Assembly (NCBI GenBank): GCA_003224515.1
Contig: QHZC01000451.1
Coordinates: 1,995 to 9,460, forward strand
From: Acidobacteriota bacterium
GTDB lineage: Bacteria; Acidobacteriota; Terriglobia; Acidiferrales; UBA7541
Reading direction: 5' to 3'
DNA length: 7,466 bases
In this document: one piece after another, positions 1 to 6,391 of the stretch
Layout: the number at the start of each line of letters is the position of its first letter
Position numbering within the stretch: the first letter of the stretch is position 1
The notes under the pieces: model-generated
What the model saw: the letters and a program-made list of their open reading frames with translations, nothing else
The model's database searches: none
What the model was told of the DNA's origin: nothing
Position numbers and translations under genes: made by a program

Positions 1-508
1 CATCCTCGTAATCCCCAACCGTTTGGTGCGGCATCGCCGCAATTATTTCTGCGGCGCTCTGCTGGATCCCCGCCATCTGCGTTATGGGCATCCAAGAGTT
101 GCCCGGGACAACATCACGGAAAGGAATAGGATCGTCACCGTACTGCAACCCCTCTTCCGCGGTTTCCAGTAGCTCCCGGTAGAGGTCGTAATTGAGTTGC
201 TCCTCGGCAGGAAGTGCATCGCGCGGAATGGATTTCAGCTTCGCGAGACTCTCTTGGAGGTGGCGGATTCTCGCCTGGATGCCCTCTCGCGAATCGTCGT
301 GCCACCGGCGGTTCTGCCCTGGAAATCCAACGAGAGTCGCGGTTTCGGGATATTCCTGCATCCAGCGTTTCCAATCTTCATCGAGATACGCGCGGAATTT
401 TCGAGTTGCTTCCGCGGGGCGGGGACTGGTCTGTGCAATCGTCAGCAAGTACATCACAAACAGCGCGATGCCGGCGGAAAATGCCAGCATCAATAATGTT
501 CGAATCAC
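1..508 (-). CDS. DUF885-family exported protein, N-terminal part (runs off left edge)
   Basis: There is an open frame of 169 complete codons from a GTG at 508 to the window edge, with no stop. The first ~25 residues (MIRTLLMLAFSAGIALFVMYLL...) are a basic start plus one hydrophobic helix, so a signal peptide or membrane anchor; export is inferred. The mature part begins with FRAYLDEDWKRWMQEYPETA, followed by TLVGFPGQNRRWHDD, a charged helix (LQESLAKLKSI), LPAEEQLNYDLYRELLE and then ITQMAGIQQSAAEI. This order resembles, from memory, the N-terminal helical region of DUF885 proteins: a 'ESPE.AT..G' turn, 'L...D.LNYDL...L', then a 'MPF.T.EDYE'-like stretch, here MPHQTVGDYED. DUF885 members are usually ~550-600 residues, look like helical metallopeptidases and have no firm function; the putative metal site would lie outside the window. 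GTG is chosen because GGAGG sits 6 nt upstream and the start overlaps the cmk stop (GTGA), implying translational coupling. The family call is fairly secure, the function unknown. Confidence 0.72.
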   Translation of the reverse strand, partial: MIRTLLMLAFSAGIALFVMYLLTIAQTSPRPAEATRKFRAYLDEDWKRWMQEYPETATLVGFPGQNRRWHDDSREGIQARIRHLQESLAKLKSIPRDALPAEEQLNYDLYRELLETAEEGLQYGDDPIPFRDVVPGNSWMPITQMAGIQQSAAEIIAAMPHQTVGDYED

Positions 509-1227
509 GGATTTCCTCCCGCAACGCCCGCCAATTGTTTCTGGCGATCCCCGGCGAGCATGACGATCAACCGCGCGGTTTCTTCGATGCCCATCGCGGT
601 GTTGTCCACCAGGACGGCGTCTTCCGCGCGTACAAGTGGTGAAACTCTGCGCTCGCGATCGCGGCGGTCGCGCTCTATCACTTCGTCGAAAACTTCGGCG
701 AGCGTCATCTTTTCGCCTTTTTCCTGGTGTTCTTTCCAGCGGCGTTCCGCGCGCTCTTCGGGCGAAGCATCTAGAAAAATCTTCAGCTCAGCGTTTGGGA
801 AAACGACGGTTCCGATGTCCCGCCCTTCCATCACCACCCCGCCCCCCGCGCCGGCGCGCTGCTGCTCGGCGACGAGTACGCGGCGCACTCCGGCAATCGT
901 TGCGAGCCGCGATGCCGCCTGCGCCACTTCCGGGGTACGAATCTCCTGCGTCACCTCTCGACCGTCGAGGAATACACCATTCTTCGCGCCCGCCGCTTCC
1001 TGCTCCGGTCTAGGGGGCTTCAGTTCGATGTGCGTTTCTTTCGTGAAGGTTTCAAGCCCGGCCTCGTCATTCAGCGACGCTCCCTGCCGCAGTGCCTTCA
1101 GCGCCAGCGCGCGGTACATCGCCCCGCTGTCTAGATACACATACCCGAGCATCGCGGCAACGCGCCGCGCCACGCTGCTTTTGCCGGACCCCGCAGGACC
1201 GTCGATGGCGATAGTGAGTTTTGGCAT
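505..1227 (-). CDS. cmk: Cytidylate kinase (CMP/dCMP kinase)
   Basis: Transfers phosphate from ATP to CMP or dCMP, giving CDP or dCDP in cytosolic pyrimidine salvage and supply for RNA, DNA and phospholipid synthesis. The 240-residue product matches the bacterial Cmk length (~225-235) with a slightly longer tail. Visible features: P-loop GPAGSGKSS at residues 10-18; LDSGAMYRA at 32-40 with the conserved Ser34, Tyr38 and Arg39 of the CMP site; LDGREVT at 87-93; EIRTPEVAQAASRLA at 95-109; GRDIGTVVFP at 135-144 with the CMP-contacting Arg-Asp pair; the lid-side ERRWKE around 161-166; and ERDRRDRERRVSPL at 185-198, including the conserved RD..R basic cluster. The last ten residues look unconserved. 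The ATG at 1227 has no clear Shine-Dalgarno: the bases just upstream are ACCACAAAG, with a palindromic repeat right behind. The gene overlaps the start of the DUF885 gene by four bases. Identity is secure. Confidence 0.97.
   Translation of the reverse strand: MPKLTIAIDGPAGSGKSSVARRVAAMLGYVYLDSGAMYRALALKALRQGASLNDEAGLETFTKETHIELKPPRPEQEAAGAKNGVFLDGREVTQEIRTPEVAQAASRLATIAGVRRVLVAEQQRAGAGGGVVMEGRDIGTVVFPNAELKIFLDASPEERAERRWKEHQEKGEKMTLAEVFDEVIERDRRDRERRVSPLVRAEDAVLVDNTAMGIEETARLIVMLAGDRQKQLAGVAGGNP
514..520 (-). promoter_or_regulatory. Shine-Dalgarno site deciding the GTG start of the DUF885 gene
   Basis: GGGAGGA on the minus strand lies inside the last codons of cmk, with six bases between GGAGG and the GTG at 508. 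It is the best ribosome-binding site in the window and makes the GTG preferable to the internal ATG at codon 7, which would cut into the hydrophobic leader. Confidence 0.7.
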
Positions 1228-1236
1228 CTTTGTGGT

Positions 1237-1254
1237 ACAGCCATTATTGGCTGT
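1237..1254. repeat. Palindrome upstream of cmk (7-bp arms, 4-nt loop)
   Basis: ACAGCCA at 1237-1243 and TGGCTGT at 1248-1254 are perfect inverted arms around TTAT. The dyad ends ten bases before the cmk start codon, where a ribosome-binding site would normally be. It has no T-run on either side, so an intrinsic terminator is unlikely. It resembles the 'GTACAGCC...GGCTGT' class of short intergenic palindromes that I recall from acidobacterial genomes; that family link is from memory only. Confidence 0.6.
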
Positions 1255-1284
1255 GTGACTTTACTTTGAGGCAGCCGCAGACCG

Positions 1285-1308
1285 GGCACAGGCAAGCGTG
1301 CCTGTGCC
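1285..1308. repeat. Perfect 10-bp palindrome with 4-nt loop, just after fabI
   Basis: GGCACAGGCA (1285-1294) and TGCCTGTGCC (1299-1308) are exact inverted arms around AGCG. On the minus-strand transcript this hairpin begins four bases after the fabI stop codon. Its stem is strong and GC-rich, but the bases that follow on the minus strand (CGGTCTGCGG) are not U-rich, so it is not a standard Rho-independent terminator. More likely it is a REP-like interspersed palindrome that may protect the 3' end of fabI mRNA from exonucleases (inference). Together with the palindrome at 1237-1254 it fills most of the 85-nt fabI-cmk gap. Confidence 0.75.
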
Positions 1309-1312
1309 ACTC

Positions 1313-2077
1313 TCAAAATCCCATAATGTTGTAGCCGCAATCGACGTAAATCGTTTCGCCGGTGATACCGGAACCGGCCTCGGAAAGCAGGAACGCGGCG
1401 GTTCCGCCAACTTCGCCAGGATCGACGTTGCGCTTCAGCGGGGCGCGCTCGGCATGCGCCTTCAACATGTCTCCCAACCCAGAGATCCCGCGTGCCGCTA
1501 GCGTCTTGATCGGGCCAGCAGAAATGGCATTCACTCGGATGCTCTTCGGCCCAAGGTCGTTTGCCAGATAGCGCACACTTGCTTCGAGTGCGGCTTTAGC
1601 CACACCCATGACGTTGTACTTCGGCACGACTTTTTCCGCGCCGTAGTACGTCAGCGTGATGATTCCACCACCCGCGGTCATCAGTGGTGCGGCAGCGCGT
1701 GCCACCGCGACCAGCGAGTACACGCTGATGTCATGCGCGATACGAAATCCCTCGCGCGTGGTGTTCACAAATTCGCCCTTCAATTCTTCCGCAGGAGCAA
1801 ACGCCACGCTGTGCACGATGCCATTCAACACTCCATACCGGGTTTTCAATTCTTCGAAGAGCCTTAGGATCTGATCGTCCGACGAGACATCACACATGAA
1901 GCCCGCGGCACCCGGCATATCGGTGATCAAATCCCTGGCCTCCTGTTCCATCCGATCGTTCTGATAGGTGATGGCCAGCCGCCAGCCGGCATCATGCAGT
2001 TTCTGCGCAATGGCCCACGCGATACTGCGCTTGTTCGCCAGACCGAAGATCACTGCCGTTTTCTGCGTCCCCGTCAT
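1313..2077 (-). CDS. fabI: Enoyl-[acyl-carrier-protein] reductase (NADH), FabI type
   Basis: Catalyses the last reduction of each fatty-acid elongation round: trans-2-enoyl-ACP to acyl-ACP with NAD(P)H, in the cytosol (type II FAS). The 254-residue protein is a short-chain dehydrogenase with FabI hallmarks: cofactor-binding GLANKRSIAWAIA at 12-24; CDVS at 62-65; HSVAFAP at 89-95; the catalytic pair Tyr144 and Tyr154 with Lys161 (Y-x6-K, in YYGAEKVVPKYNVMGVAK); NAISAGPIKTLAA after it; and ITGETIYVDCGYNIMG at the end. Ala92 stands where E. coli has Gly93, the triclosan-site residue; alanine occurs in other FabI proteins (e.g. S. aureus), so resistance should not be assumed. I start at the ATG at 2077 because GGGAG lies 8 nt upstream and the protein then begins like known FabI (MTGTQKTAVIFG). 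A longer frame to a TTG at 2140 exists, but those codons are made of repeat sequence. Both flanking gaps carry palindromes. Confidence 0.96.
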   Translation of the reverse strand: MTGTQKTAVIFGLANKRSIAWAIAQKLHDAGWRLAITYQNDRMEQEARDLITDMPGAAGFMCDVSSDDQILRLFEELKTRYGVLNGIVHSVAFAPAEELKGEFVNTTREGFRIAHDISVYSLVAVARAAAPLMTAGGGIITLTYYGAEKVVPKYNVMGVAKAALEASVRYLANDLGPKSIRVNAISAGPIKTLAARGISGLGDMLKAHAERAPLKRNVDPGEVGGTAAFLLSEAGSGITGETIYVDCGYNIMGF

Positions 2078-2083
2078 CCGCGT

Positions 2084-2090
2084 CTCTCCC
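2084..2090 (-). promoter_or_regulatory. Shine-Dalgarno site deciding the fabI start
   Basis: GGGAGAG on the minus strand, with eight bases between GGGAG and the ATG at 2077. It supports this start over the in-frame ATGs at 2101 and 2095, which lie at the edge of or just inside the interspersed repeat and would add residues not seen in FabI proteins. Confidence 0.55.
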
Positions 2091-2097
2091 ACCATTA

Positions 2098-2140
2098 TCA
2101 TCCTGAGGTCCCGACCGGGTCGGGGCCCAAAGGATCTCAA
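2098..2140 (-). repeat. Interspersed palindromic repeat, copy A (long variant)
   Basis: On the plus strand it opens with TCATCCTGAG and closes with AAGGATCTCAA, the ends of a repeat seen twice more in the window (2186-2213 and 6466-6510). Between the ends it carries its own dyad, CCCGACC (2110-2116) and GGTCGGG (2118-2124). The strand is given relative to copies B and C, which I call plus; copy A is inverted. It lies in the leader between mutL and fabI and ends eight bases before the fabI Shine-Dalgarno. There is no T-run. Confidence 0.75.
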
Positions 2141-2185
2141 CGCATCCTTCTGCGATCAACTTCGGATTGGGCGCCAATCATCACC

Positions 2186-2213
2186 TTGAGATCCTTCGCT
2201 TCGCCCAGGATGA
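2186..2213 (+). repeat. Interspersed palindromic repeat, copy B (short variant)
   Basis: It begins TTGAGATCCTTC and ends CAGGATGA, with GCTTCGCC between. This is the compact form of the same repeat. Its first 11 bases are the exact reverse complement of 2130-2140 in copy A, and its last 8 bases that of 2098-2105, so A and B can pair with a 45-nt spacer (2141-2185). The form 'GATCCTTCGCTTCGCTCAGGATGA' is, from memory, very common between genes in Acidobacteriota. It is non-coding, beginning 27 bases after the mutL stop in transcription order. Confidence 0.78.
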
Positions 2214-2239
2214 CAACATACTTTGCGCGCCGGACATGG

Positions 2240-4210
2240 CTAAATGCGATGAAACGCCTTCTCAATTTCTTTCATCGAATACCGCAGCACCACCGGCCGC
2301 CCGTGCGGGCAACTCATCGGACAATCGGTTTTTGCCAGCGCGTCCAGCAGCCATTCCATTTTCGATTGTTCGAGAGGAGTGTTCACCTTGATCGCCGCGT
2401 GGCAGGCGGTAGACGCCGCGATCTTTGCCTGCAATGTCTCAATTGAAATCGCGGCGTTCTCGCGCTCGATGCCGTCGAGAATTTCGGTGAGTAGTTTTTC
2501 AGCATCGGGCGCGCCAACGCCCGCGGGCACAGCCTGGATCGCCACGCTTTTCGGACCCATGGGCTCAACTTCAAATCCGTTCGCGGACAATTCTTCCGCG
2601 ATCTTTTCAAACGTGACGATCTGCCGCGGCGACAATTCAATCACCAACGGCAGGAGCATCCGTTGTGCTTCCACTTTTCCGGCGCGCCGCGCTTCCAAAT
2701 GCTGCTCAAAGAGTACGCGCTCGTGCGCCACATGCTGGTCTACGATCCACAGCCCTTCGCCGTTCACGGCGACGATGAAACTTGCACTGACCTGACCAAG
2801 TGGCTTTAGATCTGCGATGTGTTCGGGGCGCGGGAGGCTCGCGGGAGCTTCCGCGCTAGGAGCGATGAGATTTGCGGCCCAATTTCCAGGGGTAGAAGTC
2901 TCCGCCGGTCGGACACCTGCGCCAAATGCAGTTCCTGAAGTGAATGGAATCCGCTGTTCGACCGGGCGCATCGGCGCGCCGGTGAGATCAAATCCGCCGT
3001 CGGAGCCGACTCCGGAACCCACACCCACCTCTTCCATGGGAGGAATAATCGCGCGCGGCACGCCCGATTCCACGGGCGCGGGCGGGACGCCACCGGAGAA
3101 CGTTCCATTTCCGGGGCCTGCGGTTTGCGGCGTGGCGGCAGCGGCGGCCGCAAAACTCGCAATCGGCCGCGCACCCATCAACGCCTGGCGAATGGCATCG
3201 CGCGCAAAATCGTGGACCAATTGCGAACGCCGGAAGCGCACTTCGATTTTTGCGGGATGCACGTTGACGTCGACTTCGCCGTAGGGCATCTCCAGGAAAA
3301 GCAGCGTCGCGGGAAAAACGGCCGGCGGCAGAATGTTGCGGTAAGCCTCGTGAATCGCGTGCAGAATCAGCCGGTCGCGCACCAAGCGCCTATTTACAAA
3401 AATGTAGATTCCGTTGCGATTCATCCGCTGTATGTCAGGACGCGACGTAAATCCACTCACCGTCAGCGATGAGTTTTCTTCTTGGGGATGGAGTTCCGGC
3501 TCCGTGATCGCCGCGCGGAAGGGAGCAGAAACGGCGGAAATTTCCACCAGCTCTTCCAGCGCCTGTCGTCCGAAGAGCTGATAGACGCGGTCGGCCAACT
3601 TTTCCGCAGGCGGACAATTAATAATTTCCTGTGTCGGGGTCGTGAGAATGAATTGTTTGCTGGGATTGGCCAGCGCGTAGTGTGTCACCAGCGACGCGAT
3701 GTGGCCCAGCTCCGTCGTGTCCGCCTTGAGGAATTTTCTGCGCGCAGGAACACAGTAGAAAATATCGGCGACACTGATCGTCGTTCCCGCGGGCAAACCC
3801 ACGGGCTTTACTCCGATAAGTTTCCCGCCGGTAAATTCAATGCGCGTGCCCTCGGCTTCCGCTTCGTCCCGTGTTTCGAGCAACAAACGCGACACGGCCG
3901 CGATCGTTGGCAAAGCTTCCCCGCGAAAGCCCAGCGTGGCAATCGAGAGCAAATCGTCGGCGGAACGCAGCTTGCTCGTGGCGTGTCGTTCGAACGCCAG
4001 CAGCGCGTCGTCATGCGTCATGCCGTGGCCGTCGTCGATCACCCGGATCATGCGCTTGCCGCCGACTTCCACTTCGACGCGAATTGTCTTCGCGCCCGCA
4101 TCGATAGCGTTTTCCAGCAGCTCTTTCACCACCGACGCCGGCCGTTCGACAATTTCGCCCGCGGCGATCTTATTCGCCACTGCCTCCGGCAATATGCGTA
4201 TCCGGCTCAT
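2240..4210 (-). CDS. mutL: DNA mismatch repair protein MutL (endonuclease type)
   Basis: Couples mismatch recognition by MutS to strand removal. It has 656 residues from the ATG at 4210. The N-terminal GHKL ATPase is complete: ELLENAIDAGA at 30-40 (Glu30 general base, Asn34 Mg2+), DDGHGM at 59-64, HATSKL at 76-81 and GFRGEAL at 94-100. A Gly/Pro/Ala-rich linker follows at roughly 345-450, with low-complexity AAAAAA and VGSGVGSD stretches. The C-terminal dimerisation and endonuclease domain has DQHVAHERVLFE at 491-502, ACHAAIK at 602-608 and CPHGRP at 634-639, the metal-binding motifs of nicking MutL proteins. The host therefore probably uses MutH-independent repair. The first motif has Val494 where DQHA is usual; the acidic and histidine ligands are intact. 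The ATG at 4210 is preferred over a GTG at 4228 because it gives the family start MSRIRILPEAVANKIAAGE and overlaps the upstream stop as TAATG. mutS is not in the window. Confidence 0.97.
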   Translation of the reverse strand: MSRIRILPEAVANKIAAGEIVERPASVVKELLENAIDAGAKTIRVEVEVGGKRMIRVIDDGHGMTHDDALLAFERHATSKLRSADDLLSIATLGFRGEALPTIAAVSRLLLETRDEAEAEGTRIEFTGGKLIGVKPVGLPAGTTISVADIFYCVPARRKFLKADTTELGHIASLVTHYALANPSKQFILTTPTQEIINCPPAEKLADRVYQLFGRQALEELVEISAVSAPFRAAITEPELHPQEENSSLTVSGFTSRPDIQRMNRNGIYIFVNRRLVRDRLILHAIHEAYRNILPPAVFPATLLFLEMPYGEVDVNVHPAKIEVRFRRSQLVHDFARDAIRQALMGARPIASFAAAAAATPQTAGPGNGTFSGGVPPAPVESGVPRAIIPPMEEVGVGSGVGSDGGFDLTGAPMRPVEQRIPFTSGTAFGAGVRPAETSTPGNWAANLIAPSAEAPASLPRPEHIADLKPLGQVSASFIVAVNGEGLWIVDQHVAHERVLFEQHLEARRAGKVEAQRMLLPLVIELSPRQIVTFEKIAEELSANGFEVEPMGPKSVAIQAVPAGVGAPDAEKLLTEILDGIERENAAISIETLQAKIAASTACHAAIKVNTPLEQSKMEWLLDALAKTDCPMSCPHGRPVVLRYSMKEIEKAFHRI

Positions 4211-4551
4211 TACCGGCTCGTTTTCCACCGGCCATTATAGCGGCGGATGGAACAAATCACTTGCACCGCACGAACAATGATCCAGGCCAAAAGCGGCAAA
4301 ACGAAAGCTATGAAAAAGATCAGGTCACCGAAACCGGTAGGCCGGTTCCAGTAGTGCACGCCGCAGGCGTATATCCCACCGATTACCAATAAGGATCCCA
4401 AATAGCCGGCGACTATGATCGGGACGAGAAACAGAGAATAAGGACAGCGATAAAGCGTAAATCGAAAAATAGCAAGTGGATTGTAGTTAACGAAAAAAAT
4501 TGTCGCGGGGAATGAATCTACATTCTGTTTGATTGCCCAGAGCTGATCCAT
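4210..4551 (-). CDS. Small membrane protein of unknown function, two predicted helices
   Basis: I do not recognise this 113-residue protein. It has a short amphipathic N-terminus (MDQLWAIKQNVDSF), a mildly hydrophobic stretch (FPATIFFVNYNPLAIF, 14-29), and two clear membrane segments, about 40-64 (LFLVPIIVAGYLGSLLVIGGIYACG) and 77-101 (ending IIVRAVQVICS). The tail RRYNGRWKTSR is basic, so the C-terminus is probably cytoplasmic by the positive-inside rule. The loop HYWNRPTGFGD is the only polar region between helices. Cysteines are at 36, 63 and 100. I prefer the ATG at 4551 over that at 4557: AGGA in the aspS stop region sits 7 nt from the former and only 1 nt from the latter. The stop overlaps the mutL start (TAATG). 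By hand count 4261-4557 is 140/297 GC (47%), lower than sampled mutL and aspS lines (55-58%). This suggests a recent or poorly conserved insertion into the operon. Being real is supported by the tight junctions at both ends. Confidence 0.7.
   Translation of the reverse strand: MDQLWAIKQNVDSFPATIFFVNYNPLAIFRFTLYRCPYSLFLVPIIVAGYLGSLLVIGGIYACGVHYWNRPTGFGDLIFFIAFVLPLLAWIIVRAVQVICSIRRYNGRWKTSR
4234..4239 (-). promoter_or_regulatory. Possible -10 element before mutL
   Basis: A perfect TATAAT on the minus strand, 23 nt upstream of the mutL ATG, lies inside the end of the preceding ORF. A start point about 7 nt downstream would give a leader of under 20 nt. At 16-18 nt upstream I find only AGTGAT, AAGTGA or CAAGTG, none close to TTGACA, so support is limited to the -10 hexamer. 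It may be a chance match. Confidence 0.25.
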
Positions 4552-4560
4552 GGCCATTTC

Positions 4561-6354
4561 CTATTCTGCGGCTTTCTTGACCTCGGGCTTTATGGCGATC
4601 CCGAGTTGGTCAAGCTGATCTTTGTCGACCGGAGATGGAGAATCGGCCATTAAATCTTGGGCGGCGGTGGTCTTTGCGAAGGCGATGACTTCGCGGATGG
4701 ACTTTTCACCGGCAAGTAGCATGACCATGCGGTCGATCCCCAGCGCGATGCCGCCGTGCGGTGGAGTGCCGTAGGTCAGCGCGTCGAGGAAAAAGCCGAA
4801 GCGGCGGCGCAATTGTTCTTCGGACAGGCCTAACGCTTTGAATAGACGCTCCTGAATGTCCTGGCGGTGAATTCGAATGCTGCCGGAGCCGAGCTCGTTG
4901 CCATTCAAAACCAAGTCGTAGCCCTTCGAACGTACCTCCCACGGCGCGGACTCCAGCTTCTCCAGGTCTTCATCGACGATGCCGGTGAAGGGGTGCTGCG
5001 CGCTCACCCAGGTCTTGTCCGATTCGCTCCATTCGAACAGCGGAAAGCCCGTGAGCCACAAGAATTTCCACTGGGACTTGTCGATCACGCCGAGCGTTTC
5101 ACCAAGTTGTAAGCGCAATTGACCCGCGATCAGCGCGGCGGCTTCGGTGCCTTTGATCTGTTCTTTCGCGGAAACAGCGATAACGAGATCGCCGGGCTTC
5201 GCGCCACAGGCGTCGGCCAGCTTCTTCACATTTTCCGCGCCGATCAGTTTCTCGACCGTCGAGGTCAGCCCTTCCGGTGCGACTTTTACAAAATATGTAC
5301 CACGGGCGTGGAGCGACTTGGCCTTTTCAGCCAATTCGTCAAGCTGCTTGCGCGAATAGCCTGCTGCTCCGGGGGCGGCAAAAGCGAAAACATGGCCTTC
5401 GATCTGCAGCTTGGTCTTCGCCTCGACTGGGAAACAATGCGTCACTTCATGCAATTCCATGCCAAAGCGCATGTCCGGCTTGTCGCTGCCGTACTTTCGA
5501 ACGGCCTCCTTATAAAGCATGTGCGGGAACGGCGCTTCGGCCTTGATGCCCGCGACAGCACAAGCACGCAGCATCACGTTTTCGATCACCTGGAAAACGT
5601 CTTCCTGTCTCGGAAATGACATCTCGAGGTCGAGCTGCGTGAATTCGAGCTGGCGGTCGGCGCGCAAATCTTCGTCGCGGAAGCACTTCACGATCTGAAA
5701 GTATTTGTCCAGCCCAGCGATCATCAGAATCTGCTTGAAAATCTGTGGCGACTGCGGCAACGCGTAAAACTGCCCGTGATGAATGCGGCTCGGCACAAGA
5801 AAATCCCGCGCGCCTTCCGGCGTCGAGCGCGTGAGCATGGGAGTTTCCACTTCGAGGAAACCCATTTCGTCCATGACTTTGCGAATCTCGAGGATGATCT
5901 TGTGGCGCAGGGCGAGGTTCTGGTGCGGCTTCGGCCGGCGCAAGTCGAGATACCGGAAGCGCAGGCGCGTCTCTTCCGCCGCGTTGATTTCGTCTTCGAT
6001 CGGGAACGGCGGCGTCTTGGCGTTGTTGAGGATGTGCAGTTTCGCCGCCACCATCTCGATTTCGCCGCTGGCCAATTCCGGATTGGCTTTCTGGCGCTTG
6101 ATAACCTTGCCTTCGACGGCGACGACGAATTCGCTGCGCGCCTGCTCCGCTTTGGCGTGCGCCGCGGGGTGCGCCTCCTTGTTGAAGACCACCTGGACGA
6201 TGCCGGTGCGGTCGCGGATATCCAGAAAGAGCAAATTGCCGAGATCGCGGCGGCGCGCAACCCAGCCCATCACAATAGCGTCGCGGCCTTCGTCTTTGCC
6301 GCGCAGTTCGCCGCAGTAGTGTGTGCGCTTCAGGTTGTCTAGAAAATCCAGCAC
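4561..6354 (-). CDS. aspS: Aspartyl-tRNA synthetase, bacterial type
   Basis: Class IIb synthetase charging tRNA-Asp with aspartate in the cytosol. It has 597 residues, the normal bacterial length (~590). In order: an OB-fold anticodon-binding domain with GWVARRRDLGNLLFLDIRDR at 30-49; motif 1 around EIRKVMDEMGFLEVETPML and TRSTPEGARDFLVPSR (about 152-186); ALPQSPQIFKQ (~198-208); motif 2 in VKCFRDEDLRADRQLEFTQ (~220-238); the bacterial GAD insertion domain roughly 290-415; and motif 3 GGIALGIDRMVMLL near 532-546, followed by IREVIAFAKT. Leu38 follows RRRD, as in E. coli (tRNA-Asp-specific), where P. aeruginosa non-discriminating AspRS has His; this hints at a discriminating enzyme but does not settle it. 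The start is GTG at 6354, which aligns with the E. coli start (…RTEYCGQLR versus RTHYCGELR) after a nine-residue extension, with AGAGG 9 nt upstream. hisS lies upstream, an adjacency also known in Firmicutes. Confidence 0.97.
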   Translation of the reverse strand: MLDFLDNLKRTHYCGELRGKDEGRDAIVMGWVARRRDLGNLLFLDIRDRTGIVQVVFNKEAHPAAHAKAEQARSEFVVAVEGKVIKRQKANPELASGEIEMVAAKLHILNNAKTPPFPIEDEINAAEETRLRFRYLDLRRPKPHQNLALRHKIILEIRKVMDEMGFLEVETPMLTRSTPEGARDFLVPSRIHHGQFYALPQSPQIFKQILMIAGLDKYFQIVKCFRDEDLRADRQLEFTQLDLEMSFPRQEDVFQVIENVMLRACAVAGIKAEAPFPHMLYKEAVRKYGSDKPDMRFGMELHEVTHCFPVEAKTKLQIEGHVFAFAAPGAAGYSRKQLDELAEKAKSLHARGTYFVKVAPEGLTSTVEKLIGAENVKKLADACGAKPGDLVIAVSAKEQIKGTEAAALIAGQLRLQLGETLGVIDKSQWKFLWLTGFPLFEWSESDKTWVSAQHPFTGIVDEDLEKLESAPWEVRSKGYDLVLNGNELGSGSIRIHRQDIQERLFKALGLSEEQLRRRFGFFLDALTYGTPPHGGIALGIDRMVMLLAGEKSIREVIAFAKTTAAQDLMADSPSPVDKDQLDQLGIAIKPEVKKAAE

Positions 6355-6391
6355 GCGCTCGTTCCTCTCTAATCCGCTAGGTTGTCTTGCC

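Noticed and set aside
560..1258. 232-codon plus-strand open frame opposite cmk
   Set aside because: Covers cmk almost end to end on the other strand and its product is Ser/Arg/Thr-rich low complexity; cmk has every family motif.
1285..1308. Rho-independent terminator after fabI
   Set aside because: The stem is strong but no U-run follows on the minus-strand transcript; better explained as a REP-like palindrome.
2078..2140. N-terminal extension of fabI to a TTG at 2140 (21 extra residues)
   Set aside because: These codons fall largely in repeat copy A, known FabI proteins begin at the later ATG, and a Shine-Dalgarno precedes 2077.
3482..4240. 252-codon plus-strand open frame opposite mutL
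   Set aside because: Antisense to the conserved ATPase half of mutL. The translation is Arg/Phe-rich without recognisable motifs, as expected for the complement of a GC-rich gene.
5724..6260. 178-codon minus-strand frame inside aspS
   Set aside because: A +1-type frame of the same strand with an Arg/Ser-rich product that overlaps conserved AspRS sequence; no frameshift is needed because aspS itself is intact.
5776..6342. Two overlapping 178-188-codon plus-strand frames opposite aspS
   Set aside because: Both lie antisense to the OB-fold and motif 1 region of aspS in different frames, with biased composition; shadow frames.
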